Source of the DNA: Actinomycetota bacterium
GTDB lineage: Bacteria > Actinomycetota > Thermoleophilia > Gaiellales > Gaiellaceae
Direction of reading: 5' to 3'
Length of the DNA: 55,842 nt
Assembly (NCBI GenBank): GCA_005885245.1
Contig: VAWR01000003.1
Span: forward strand, 1-55,842
A model generated the notes under the pieces. The model had not been told where the DNA came from and did not search any database. It saw only the letters and a program-made list of their open reading frames with translations. A program made the position numbers and the translations under genes. Of this stretch, positions 35,393 through 42,492 are shown one piece after another (the stretch's first letter is position 1; each line of letters begins with the position of its first letter).

Positions 35393-35845
35393 GTGAAGGT
35401 GGCGATTGCATTCGACCACCGCGGCGTCCATCTTCGTGACGCAGTGCTCGAGGTGCTCGACGGTCATTCCGTGGTGGACTTGGGCACCGACACGGATGCC
35501 GAACGGATCGACTATCCGGTCAAGGCCCAGGAGATCGGAGCGGCGATCCAGCGAGGCGACGCGGAACGCGGGGTGTTCGTCTGCGGCTCCGGCGTCGGCG
35601 CGTCGGTCGCGGCCTGCAAGCTCCCGGGAATCCGAGCGGCCATCTGCCATGACGTCTACTCCGCGCACCAGGGGGTAGAGCACGACGACATGAACGTGCT
35701 CTGCCTCGGCTCGGAAGTCGTCGGGCCGTCTCTCACGCGTGATCTCGTGACGACGTTTCTCGCCGCTCGCTTCGACGGGGGTGCACGCTACGTGAAACGA
35801 CTCAAGCAAATCGAAGACCTTGAAAGGGCGATGTCCAGTGCCTGA
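35393..35845 (+). CDS. rpiB: Ribose-5-phosphate isomerase B
   Basis: Interconverts ribose 5-phosphate and ribulose 5-phosphate. The 150-residue protein starts at GTG 35393, giving MKVAIAFDHRGVHLRD. It has the family active-site phrase VCGSGVGAS (Cys64), the phosphate loop DHRG and a CHDVYSAHQGVEHDDMNVLCLG segment close to RpiB/LacA. Its stop lies inside the start region of the transaldolase gene (8-bp overlap), so translation is probably coupled. A longer in-frame start at 35246 would run into the tkt promoter and coding start and is rejected. Confidence 0.94.
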   Translation: MKVAIAFDHRGVHLRDAVLEVLDGHSVVDLGTDTDAERIDYPVKAQEIGAAIQRGDAERGVFVCGSGVGASVAACKLPGIRAAICHDVYSAHQGVEHDDMNVLCLGSEVVGPSLTRDLVTTFLAARFDGGARYVKRLKQIEDLERAMSSA

Positions 35846-36950
35846 ATCGAATCTGCAGAAGGTGTCGGCGCTCGGCCAGAGCGTCTGGATCGACTATCTC
35901 TCGCGGCAGCTGCTGCAGAGCGGCAAGCTCGCGAGGCTGATGGCGGACGATGCCGTCGTCGGCGTCACTTCCAATCCGACGATCTTCCAGAAGGCGATCG
36001 CCGAGGGGAACGCGTACGACGAGCAGCTCAAGGAGATCCTCGACGGCGGCGAGGACGATCCGAAGGAGATCTTCCTCCAGCTCTCCTCGCGCGACATCTC
36101 GGACGCCTGCGACCTGCTGCGCAAGGTGTGGGACGAGGGGAAGGGCCTCGACGGCTACGTCTCGTGGGAGGTCGACCCGACCCTCGCCTCCGACCGCGAC
36201 GGCACGATCGCCGAGGCGCGCAGGCTGCACGAATGGCTCGAGAAGCCGAACCTCTACGTGAAGATTCCGGCGACCGAGCCGGGTCTCGGCGCGATCGAGG
36301 AGATGATTGCCTCGGGCCGAAACATCAACGTGACGCTGATCTTCTCCCTCGAGCGGCATCGTGCCGTGATGGAGGCGTACATCCGCGGCGTGGAGCGTCT
36401 CGTGGAGAGCGGCGGCGACCCGGCGACCGTGCACTCGGTCGCGAGCTTCTTCGTGTCGCGGGTGGATACGGAGACGGACAAGCGGCTCGACGCGATCGGC
36501 GGCGACGCGACGAAGCTGAACGGCAAGCTCGGCATTGCGAACGCGAAGCTCGCGTACCAGAACTACCTGGCAACGTTCGCCGGCCCGCGTTGGGAGGCGC
36601 TCGAAGCGAAGGGCGCAACGAAACAACGCTGCCTGTGGGCCTCGACGTCGACCAAGAATCCCGACTATCGGGACGTGATGTACGTCGAGGAGCTGATCGG
36701 CCCCGAGACCGTGAACACGATGCCGGAGGAGACGATGGAGGCCTTCCAGGATCACGGCCGCGTCGCGTCCACGCTCACGGCGGACCTCGACGCGGCGCGA
36801 AAGCTCTTCGAGGACCTCGGGAAGGCGGGCGTCGACTACGACGACGTCACCGACACGCTCGAGCGCGAGGGCGTCCAGAAGTTCAGCGACTCATTCGATG
36901 AGCTGCTGGACGGGATCAAGTCGAAGCGCGGCGAGCTCGTGCGGGCATGA
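35838..36950 (+). CDS. tal: Transaldolase
   Basis: Schiff-base aldolase moving a three-carbon unit between sugar phosphates. The 370-residue protein belongs to the long actinobacterial/cyanobacterial class. It starts MPESNLQKVSALGQSVWIDYLSR and contains VTSNPTIFQKAI, the catalytic Lys in NLYVKIPATEPG, and ASFFVSRVDTETDK. LWASTSTKNPDYRDVMYVEELIG and NTMPEETMEAF follow as expected. The GTG at 35838 is preferred over TTG 35820 because it matches the family N-terminus. It is translationally coupled to rpiB. Confidence 0.95.
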   Translation: MPESNLQKVSALGQSVWIDYLSRQLLQSGKLARLMADDAVVGVTSNPTIFQKAIAEGNAYDEQLKEILDGGEDDPKEIFLQLSSRDISDACDLLRKVWDEGKGLDGYVSWEVDPTLASDRDGTIAEARRLHEWLEKPNLYVKIPATEPGLGAIEEMIASGRNINVTLIFSLERHRAVMEAYIRGVERLVESGGDPATVHSVASFFVSRVDTETDKRLDAIGGDATKLNGKLGIANAKLAYQNYLATFAGPRWEALEAKGATKQRCLWASTSTKNPDYRDVMYVEELIGPETVNTMPEETMEAFQDHGRVASTLTADLDAARKLFEDLGKAGVDYDDVTDTLEREGVQKFSDSFDELLDGIKSKRGELVRA

Positions 36951-36951
36951 C

Positions 36952-37018
36952 CGTCGCTCGCCTCCGGCTCGCTCCCGTCGAGGGGAAACCTCCCGGTTTC
37001 CCCCTGCGCCCCTTCCCC
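36952..37018. repeat. Intergenic hairpin repeat, family 1 copy B
   Basis: This copy begins CGTCGCTCGCCTCCGGCTCG, matching copy A (18551-18617) base for base except for about three changes. It continues into the stem AGGGGAAACC-TCCC-GGTTTCCCCCT and ends CGCCCCTTCCCCG. It lies in the 97 bp between tal and gnd, which are on the same strand. Confidence 0.75.
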
Positions 37019-37047
37019 GTCGTAGCAGCCGAGCAGGAGGATCTGTC

Positions 37048-37950
37048 ATGCAACTTGGGATGATCGGGCTCGGGCGGATGGGTCACGGCATGACCGAGCG
37101 CCTCCGCGAGCACGGACACGACGTGCGGACCTACGATCCGAATGTCGCAGAGCGAACAGCCGATTCGCTCGCGGAGCTGAAGAACCAGCTGGAGCCGCCG
37201 CGGGCGTTCTGGTTGATGATTCCGGCCGGCGAGATCACCGAGACGACCGTCCAGCAATTGCTGGGGATCGTCGACGAAGGCGACACGATCGTCGACGGCG
37301 GGAACTCGAACTTCCGCGACTCGAAGCGCCGGTTCGTCGAAGCGAAGCACCGCGGCGTCAACTTCGTCGACGCGGGTGTGTCCGGCGGGATCTGGGGCCT
37401 CGAGGTCGGCTTCTGCCTGATGGTCGGGGGCGATGACGGGCCCGTGCAGCGTCTCGAGCCGATCTTCGAGGCGCTCGCGCCCGATGAGGGCTATGCGCAT
37501 GTCGGGCCCTCGGGTGCGGGCCATTTCGTGAAGATGATCCACAACGGGATCGAATACGGCCTGATGCAGTCGTACGCGGAGGGGTTCGAGATCATGGAGC
37601 ACTCGGAGTACGACCTCGACGGGCACCAGATCTCCGGCATCTGGCGCAACGGCTCCGTCGTGCGATCCTGGTTGCTCGAGCTGCTGCACGCCGCCTTCGA
37701 GACGCACGGCTCGAAGCTCGAGGACATCGCGCCCTACGTCGAGGACTCCGGCGAGGGGCGCTGGACGATCAGCGAGGCGATCGACGAGAGCGTGCCCGCG
37801 CCCGTGATCGCCGCGTCGTTGTTCGCCCGCTTCGCCTCCCGCGACGAGATGAAGTTCTCGGCCAGGGTGGCGGCGGCGCTGCGGAACCAGTTCGGCGGGC
37901 ATGCCGTGAAAGCCGTCGAGCGCGCGAAGGCGAGCCCGGACCCACGGTGA
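37048..37950 (+). CDS. gnd: 6-phosphogluconate dehydrogenase, short decarboxylating type
   Basis: Oxidative pentose-phosphate enzyme giving ribulose 5-phosphate, CO2 and NAD(P)H. The 300-residue protein starts MQLGMIGLGRMGHGM with the Rossmann motif GLGRMG. It contains VDGGNSNFRDS, DAGVSGGIWGLEVG and the catalytic Lys in GAGHFVKMIHNGIEYG. The length matches the GndA/YqeC short form, often NAD-preferring, instead of the 470-residue classical enzyme. The ATG at 37048 has a clear GCAGGAGG site. It follows the family 1 repeat. Confidence 0.95.
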   Translation: MQLGMIGLGRMGHGMTERLREHGHDVRTYDPNVAERTADSLAELKNQLEPPRAFWLMIPAGEITETTVQQLLGIVDEGDTIVDGGNSNFRDSKRRFVEAKHRGVNFVDAGVSGGIWGLEVGFCLMVGGDDGPVQRLEPIFEALAPDEGYAHVGPSGAGHFVKMIHNGIEYGLMQSYAEGFEIMEHSEYDLDGHQISGIWRNGSVVRSWLLELLHAAFETHGSKLEDIAPYVEDSGEGRWTISEAIDESVPAPVIAASLFARFASRDEMKFSARVAAALRNQFGGHAVKAVERAKASPDPR

Positions 37951-37980
37951 TCCGGAGTGCGCCGCGCCATGGCCAACAGA

Positions 37981-38016
37981 GGCACGTCCCGGTGCCAGGC
38001 ACGGTGACGAGCGCGT
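37981..38016. repeat. Palindromic intergenic element before zwf
   Basis: It contains the palindrome GTGCC-A-GGCAC (37992-38002) and, directly after, GTGAC-GAGCGC-GTCAC. The GTGCCTGGCAC-type core is reminiscent of REP-like elements, but only one copy is visible in the window. Confidence 0.35.
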
Positions 38017-38041
38017 CACGAATGTTCCACAGGCCACGTCC

Positions 38042-39556
38042 GTGACGACTGCGTCCCTCCAGGACAACCCGCTCCTCGAGGGTCTCGAGGTTCGGCGCGC
38101 GCCCGACCCGTGCATCCTCGTGATCTTCGGCGCCTCCGGCGACCTGACGAAGCGGAAGCTCTTTCCGGCGCTCTACTCGCTTGCGTTCCGCCGGCTCCTG
38201 CCGGAGAACTTCGCCGTCGTCGGGGCCGCTCGCTCCGAGGAGACCGACGAGGACTTCAAGGAGCGGATGAAGGAGGCGGTGCAGGAGAACGCGCGGGACG
38301 ACTTTCGAGACGACGTCTGGGAGCTGCTCGCCGACGGCATGCGCTACGTACCGCTGGACTTCGCCGATGAGCAGGGAGAGGACGACCTCGCCCGGACGCT
38401 CACCGAGCTCGACCAGCAGCGCGGTACTCGCGGGAACCGCGTCTACTACCTCGCGACGCCTCCGGTCGTCTTCCCGACCGTCGTGCAGGCGGTCGGCAAG
38501 CGCCGCGCGGCTGAAGGCTGGACACGGCTGATCATCGAGAAGCCGTTCGGCCACGACCTTGCCTCGGCGCGCGAGCTGCAACAGGTGATCGAGAAGTACT
38601 TCGACGAGAAAGAGGTCTTCCGCATCGATCACTACCTCGGCAAGGAGACCGTGCAGAACATGCTCGCCCTCCGCTTCGCGAACGGGATCTTCGAGCCGAT
38701 CTGGAACCGCCAGTTCATCGACCACGTCCAGATCACCGTTGCGGAGACCCTCGGCATCGAGGCGCGCGCCGACTACTACGAAAGGGCCGGGGCGGTTCGC
38801 GATATCTTCCAGAACCACCTACTGCAGCTCGTCGCGATCACCGCCATGGAGCCGCCGATCGACTTCACCGCCGATTCGGTCCGAAACGAGAAGGTGAAGG
38901 TGCTGCGCGCCATGCACACGCCCGGACCGAAATCGGTCGTCCGCGGCCAGTACGGGCGCGGCTATATCGAGGGTGAGGAGGTGCCGGCCTACCGTGAAGA
39001 GGCCGGCGTCGATCCCCAGTCGATGACGGAGACCTACGTCTCCGCGAAGCTCTACGTGGACAACTGGCGCTGGGCCGACACGCCGTTCTACATCCGCACC
39101 GGCAAGCGGCTCGCACGCCGCGAGACCACGATCGCGATCCAGTTCAAGCGCGCGCCGCACCCGCCGTTCGAGGAGCTGTCCGCGGAGCGGCTCCGCCCGA
39201 ACGTCCTGCTCGTGCACGTGCAGCCGGACGAGGGGGTCTCGCTGGCGATCGGGGTCAAGGTCCCCGGCCAGGGGATGACGATCCGCACGGTGCACATGGA
39301 TTTCCTCTACGGCGGGGCGTTCCGCACAGGGCTCCCCGAGGCGTACGAGCGGCTGATCCTCGACGCGATGCTCGGCGACGCGACGCTGTTCACCCGCATC
39401 GACGAGGTCGAGGAGCAATGGTCGCTCGTCGACGCCATCGTGGCGGCGTGGGCTCGCGACCGCCCGGCGTTCCCCAATTACCCCGCGGGAACCTGGGGCC
39501 CGACGGGGGCAGACGAACTGATGGAGCGCGACGGCCGGTCGTGGCGCCGGAGGTGA
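38042..39556 (+). CDS. zwf: Glucose-6-phosphate dehydrogenase
   Basis: First enzyme of the oxidative pentose-phosphate pathway, NADP-linked. The 504-residue protein has the nucleotide site IFGASGDLTKRKLFPALY, the substrate-binding RIDHYLGKETVQNML with catalytic His and Lys, and IEKPFGHD. The C-terminal half carries WADTPFYIRTGKRLARRETTIAIQFK. The start is GTG 38042. Its TGA overlaps the GTG start of opcA, its usual partner in actinobacteria and cyanobacteria. Confidence 0.97.
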   Translation: MTTASLQDNPLLEGLEVRRAPDPCILVIFGASGDLTKRKLFPALYSLAFRRLLPENFAVVGAARSEETDEDFKERMKEAVQENARDDFRDDVWELLADGMRYVPLDFADEQGEDDLARTLTELDQQRGTRGNRVYYLATPPVVFPTVVQAVGKRRAAEGWTRLIIEKPFGHDLASARELQQVIEKYFDEKEVFRIDHYLGKETVQNMLALRFANGIFEPIWNRQFIDHVQITVAETLGIEARADYYERAGAVRDIFQNHLLQLVAITAMEPPIDFTADSVRNEKVKVLRAMHTPGPKSVVRGQYGRGYIEGEEVPAYREEAGVDPQSMTETYVSAKLYVDNWRWADTPFYIRTGKRLARRETTIAIQFKRAPHPPFEELSAERLRPNVLLVHVQPDEGVSLAIGVKVPGQGMTIRTVHMDFLYGGAFRTGLPEAYERLILDAMLGDATLFTRIDEVEEQWSLVDAIVAAWARDRPAFPNYPAGTWGPTGADELMERDGRSWRRR

Positions 39557-40422
39557 GCTCGACGGCCGCCCTCGCTTCCATCCGTGAGATCGAGCGCGAG
39601 GTCGCCATGCTTCGCATGGCCCCCGGCTCCGACGTGCCGTATCAGCGAACAAGCGTGATGACCCACACCGCGTGGGTCCCGCCCGAATGGGTCGAGGCCG
39701 CGGAGGACGTTCTGGCCGGCCTCGCGGAGCGCCACCCCTCGCGAACGATCGTCCTCGTCCCGGAGCCCGGCGCGCAGGATGGGCTGGAGGGCGAGGTAGA
39801 GGTGGACGTCTTCCCGGCCGGCGAGGGCCGCGAGATCTGTACCGAGACGATCCGGATCCAGCTCAGGGGAAACCGCGCGTCGGCACCGGCGAGCGTCGTC
39901 GAGCCGCTGTTCCTCCCGGACCTGCCCGTGTTCCTACGCTGGCGCGGCGTTCCCGACTTCGGCGGGGCTGCGTTCGAAAGCATGCTCGGCGTCGTCGACC
40001 GGCTCATCGTCGACAGCACCGAGTGGCCCGATCTCCGTGCCTCGTATGCCCAGCTTGTGGGCGTGTTCGAGCGCGTCGCGGTATCCGACATCGCCTGGGC
40101 GCGCACCAGCCGGTGGCGCCGCCAGCTCGCATCCCTCTGGCCCGGCATCGCCGACGTGAAGAAGATCCGCGTGACGGGCACGGCCGCCCAGGCCGAACTG
40201 CTGGCCGGGTGGCTGCGTTCGCGTCTCGAGCGGCCCGTGGAGCTCGAGCACGAGGAGGCGGACCGCCTCGTGGCCGTGGACATCGACGGCGAGCAAGCGC
40301 CGTTCCCGCCCGGTGATCCTCCACAGCCAGCAGATCTCCTCTCCGAGCAGCTCGACCGCTTCGAGCGCGACCGGATCTACGAAGAAGCCGTACGCTCGGC
40401 TGCTACGGCTAGGCCCGAATGA
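39553..40422 (+). CDS. opcA: Glucose-6-phosphate dehydrogenase assembly protein OpcA
   Basis: OpcA proteins promote assembly and redox control of glucose-6-phosphate dehydrogenase. This 289-residue protein has the family features TSVMTHTAWVPPEWVE, SRTIVLVPEP, ETIRIQLRG and LPVFLRWRGVPDFGG. It ends with a helical region containing the last DRFERDRIYEEAV. The start is set at GTG 39553, overlapping the zwf stop by 4 bp (GTGA); GTG 39541 is an alternative. It ends by overlapping the convergent fic gene by 14 bp. Confidence 0.88.
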   Translation: MSSTAALASIREIEREVAMLRMAPGSDVPYQRTSVMTHTAWVPPEWVEAAEDVLAGLAERHPSRTIVLVPEPGAQDGLEGEVEVDVFPAGEGREICTETIRIQLRGNRASAPASVVEPLFLPDLPVFLRWRGVPDFGGAAFESMLGVVDRLIVDSTEWPDLRASYAQLVGVFERVAVSDIAWARTSRWRRQLASLWPGIADVKKIRVTGTAAQAELLAGWLRSRLERPVELEHEEADRLVAVDIDGEQAPFPPGDPPQPADLLSEQLDRFERDRIYEEAVRSAATARPE

Positions 40423-41545
40423 GCTCGTAGATTTCGTCCGCGCGGAAGACCATGTCACGAGCTCGGCCCGTGATCTCCCGCAGAACCGCAGCTTCCTCGA
40501 GGGTTCGGATCGTTGCGCGCGCGGTCGGATGACTGACATGCAGTAGCTCCTGTGCGCGTCTGACCGTCATGAGCGGGTTGAGAAAAAGTGCGTCCACGAG
40601 AGCAAGTGCGTTTGCACTTGCGCGCCGATGGTGCAGGCGTTCGCGGGTTGCAGATTGAAGCCCCAGGAGCCGATCAGCGAGGTTGGCTGCCTCAAAGGCT
40701 TGATCTCGAACACCAATCAAGACGTACTTGATCCATTCTTCCCAGTCTCCGTGTGTGCTGATTCGCATCAAACCGCCGTAGTACGCAGGGCGCTCGCGCT
40801 CGAAGTGCGCCGAGAGGTAAAGCAGTGGTTGAGGCAGAAGCTCTCGCTCGGTCAGGAAGATCGTCATGAGCAGACGGCCGACGCGCCCGTTCCCGTCACC
40901 AAAAGGATGAATCGCTTCGAATTGATAGTGCAGGACGGCCGCCTGAATGAGTGGCGGAAAGGGGCGCTCATGCAGAAACGTCTCGAAATCATCAAGGCAC
41001 TCGGCCATTCCAAGAACCGGAGGTGGCACATACGTTGCGTTCGCCTCGCTCGTTCCACCAATGAAGTTCTGGTATGTCCGAAACTCTCCGGGTGGACCGT
41101 GTCCTCGAACGCCGTGTGCCATCAGGCGCTCGTGGAGCTCCTTTAGAAGGCGGAGACTCAGAGGTAGAGTCGCCAATCTCTCGAGTCCATACTGAGCAGC
41201 GTCTAGGTAGTTAACGACCTCCTGGACATCAGGGGACGTGACAAGGCGAAGCTGCTCCGCTTCGGCCGCATAGACATCGGACAGAGTCGTTTGCGTCCCT
41301 TCGATTCGCGAACTGAGCACGGCCTCGCGGCGGAGATACGGGCCTATGAGAAGCTGTGGATTGGGCAAGCGTCTCCCAATCCCAGCGAGGACCCCCAGGC
41401 GATGCGACGCTTCGTCAAGCAGAGCAATGATCTCAGGCGTTAGGACGAGGTCGCGGGGGGCAGCCCGCGGGACGAAGGCAGGGTTTCCTTCTAAGGTCGC
41501 CGCAAGCTCGCCCCAGGCGTCTGAAGTAAAGTCTTCACGCCTCAT
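40409..41545 (-). CDS. fic: Fic-domain AMPylator with self-inhibitory motif and C-terminal winged helix
   Basis: Fic proteins transfer AMP (or related groups) to target hydroxyls. This 378-residue protein has the inhibitory helix motif SSRIEG (Ser78 to Gly83), making it a class II, N-terminally inhibited Fic. The core motif HPFGDGNGRVGR at 213-224 (catalytic His213) is complete. A C-terminal winged-helix-like segment (MTVRRAQELLHVSHPTARATIRTLEEAAVL) could bind DNA. Base composition is visibly less GC-rich than the flanking genes, suggesting transfer. The start is set at ATG 41545, just inside a long palindrome; a TTG at 41623 would overlap the divergent gene. Confidence 0.93.
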   Translation of the reverse strand: MRREDFTSDAWGELAATLEGNPAFVPRAAPRDLVLTPEIIALLDEASHRLGVLAGIGRRLPNPQLLIGPYLRREAVLSSRIEGTQTTLSDVYAAEAEQLRLVTSPDVQEVVNYLDAAQYGLERLATLPLSLRLLKELHERLMAHGVRGHGPPGEFRTYQNFIGGTSEANATYVPPPVLGMAECLDDFETFLHERPFPPLIQAAVLHYQFEAIHPFGDGNGRVGRLLMTIFLTERELLPQPLLYLSAHFERERPAYYGGLMRISTHGDWEEWIKYVLIGVRDQAFEAANLADRLLGLQSATRERLHHRRASANALALVDALFLNPLMTVRRAQELLHVSHPTARATIRTLEEAAVLREITGRARDMVFRADEIYELIRA

Positions 41546-41546
41546 G

Positions 41547-41582
41547 GCTTGTGAAAGAGAATAGCGGATATCTTTCACAAGC
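41547..41582. promoter_or_regulatory. Palindromic operator-like site upstream of fic
   Basis: Perfect 12-bp inverted repeat GCTTGTGAAAGA (41547-41558) and TCTTTCACAAGC (41571-41582) with a 12-base spacer. It covers the region immediately upstream of the fic ATG and lies 25 bp before the divergent methyltransferase start. It is AT-rich relative to its surroundings. It fits an operator for a dimeric DNA-binding protein; the fic product itself is the first candidate. Confidence 0.65.
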
Positions 41583-41607
41583 CTCTGACGGGTGAAGAAC
41601 GACTTAC

Positions 41608-42351
41608 ATGGGACATAAGACAAACAGCCAGGTTGGCGAGGGCCCGTCGGGAGGATTCGAAGAGAGGGTCAAGCCGCTGATCGCGGACGTACCAGGCTGG
41701 CTCACGGACGAAGAGGGCGAAGCGCTCTACGATCTCGCGCGCGCGTGTACGGGTAAGGGTGTGATCGTCGAGATCGGATCGTGGAAGGGCAAGTCGACGA
41801 TCTGCCTCGGGCTCGGCTCGCGGGCGGGCGCCTCCCTGCCCATCTACGCGGTCGACCCGCACGCCGACTACCGCTTCGGCGACTTCAAGACGAACGTCGA
41901 ACACGCGGGGATCACCGACCTCGTCCGGCCGATCGCGTCACTGTCGCAACCGGCCGCGGACGACTTCGACGAGCCGATCGAGCTGCTCTTCGTCGACGGC
42001 TCGCACGAATACGACCTCGTGCTCGAGGACTTCGAGAAGTGGGTGCCGAAGGTCATCGACGGCGGCTGGGTCGCCTTCCACGACACGACGTGGACCGCCG
42101 GCCCGCGCAAGGTCGTCGGCGAAGCGATCTACCGGTCCAGACGCTTCAAGGACGTCAGGTTCGTGATCGGCTCGACGACGGTCGCGCGCAAGGTGCAACG
42201 GAACTCCCTACCGGACCGCGCGCGCAACCGCTACGTCCTCGGCGTGAAGACGGCGTTCTGGCTCGGCTCGTCGGCGCTGAAGAAGCAACGAAAGCTCCTG
42301 CCGAAGTCCGTCGAACGGCTCGGCCGCAGGTTGCTGAAGCTCATTCAGTAA
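41608..42351 (+). CDS. Class I SAM-dependent methyltransferase
   Basis: A 247-residue methyltransferase of the Methyltransf_24 type. The SAM-binding motif I is IVEIGSWKGKSTICLG, followed by the acidic motif II in IYAVDPHADY, and LLFVDGSHEYDLVLEDFEKW. This class includes cephalosporin-hydroxylase-like and glycan-modifying methyltransferases, and the substrate here is unknown. The C-terminal 50 residues are basic and helical (SALKKQRKLLPKSVERLGRR). The ATG at 41608 is divergent from fic; no strong ribosome site is visible. Confidence 0.85.
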   Translation: MGHKTNSQVGEGPSGGFEERVKPLIADVPGWLTDEEGEALYDLARACTGKGVIVEIGSWKGKSTICLGLGSRAGASLPIYAVDPHADYRFGDFKTNVEHAGITDLVRPIASLSQPAADDFDEPIELLFVDGSHEYDLVLEDFEKWVPKVIDGGWVAFHDTTWTAGPRKVVGEAIYRSRRFKDVRFVIGSTTVARKVQRNSLPDRARNRYVLGVKTAFWLGSSALKKQRKLLPKSVERLGRRLLKLIQ

Positions 42352-42412
42352 GTGCGCACGGGCTTTGCAGTAACGGTCAGCCTCTAACGGAGCACAGGAG
42401 CCGGCCGTAAGA

Positions 42413-42491
42413 GTGCGCGGGCTCTGCCCGCGCACGTTGAGCGCGACAAGCGCCGTACCTAATTCCAAGCGAAAGCGAAGCTTTCGCTTGG
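42413..42491. repeat. Two-hairpin repeat, family 2 copy E
   Basis: Hairpin 1 is GTGCGCGGGC-TCT-GCCCGCGCAC (42413-42435). Hairpin 2 is CCAAGCGAAAGC-GAA-GCTTTCGCTTGG (42465-42491), longer than in copy D (28932-28950) but with the same core. It lies between the convergent methyltransferase and secreted-protein genes and ends 1 base before the latter's stop. Confidence 0.75.
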
Positions 42492-42492
42492 C

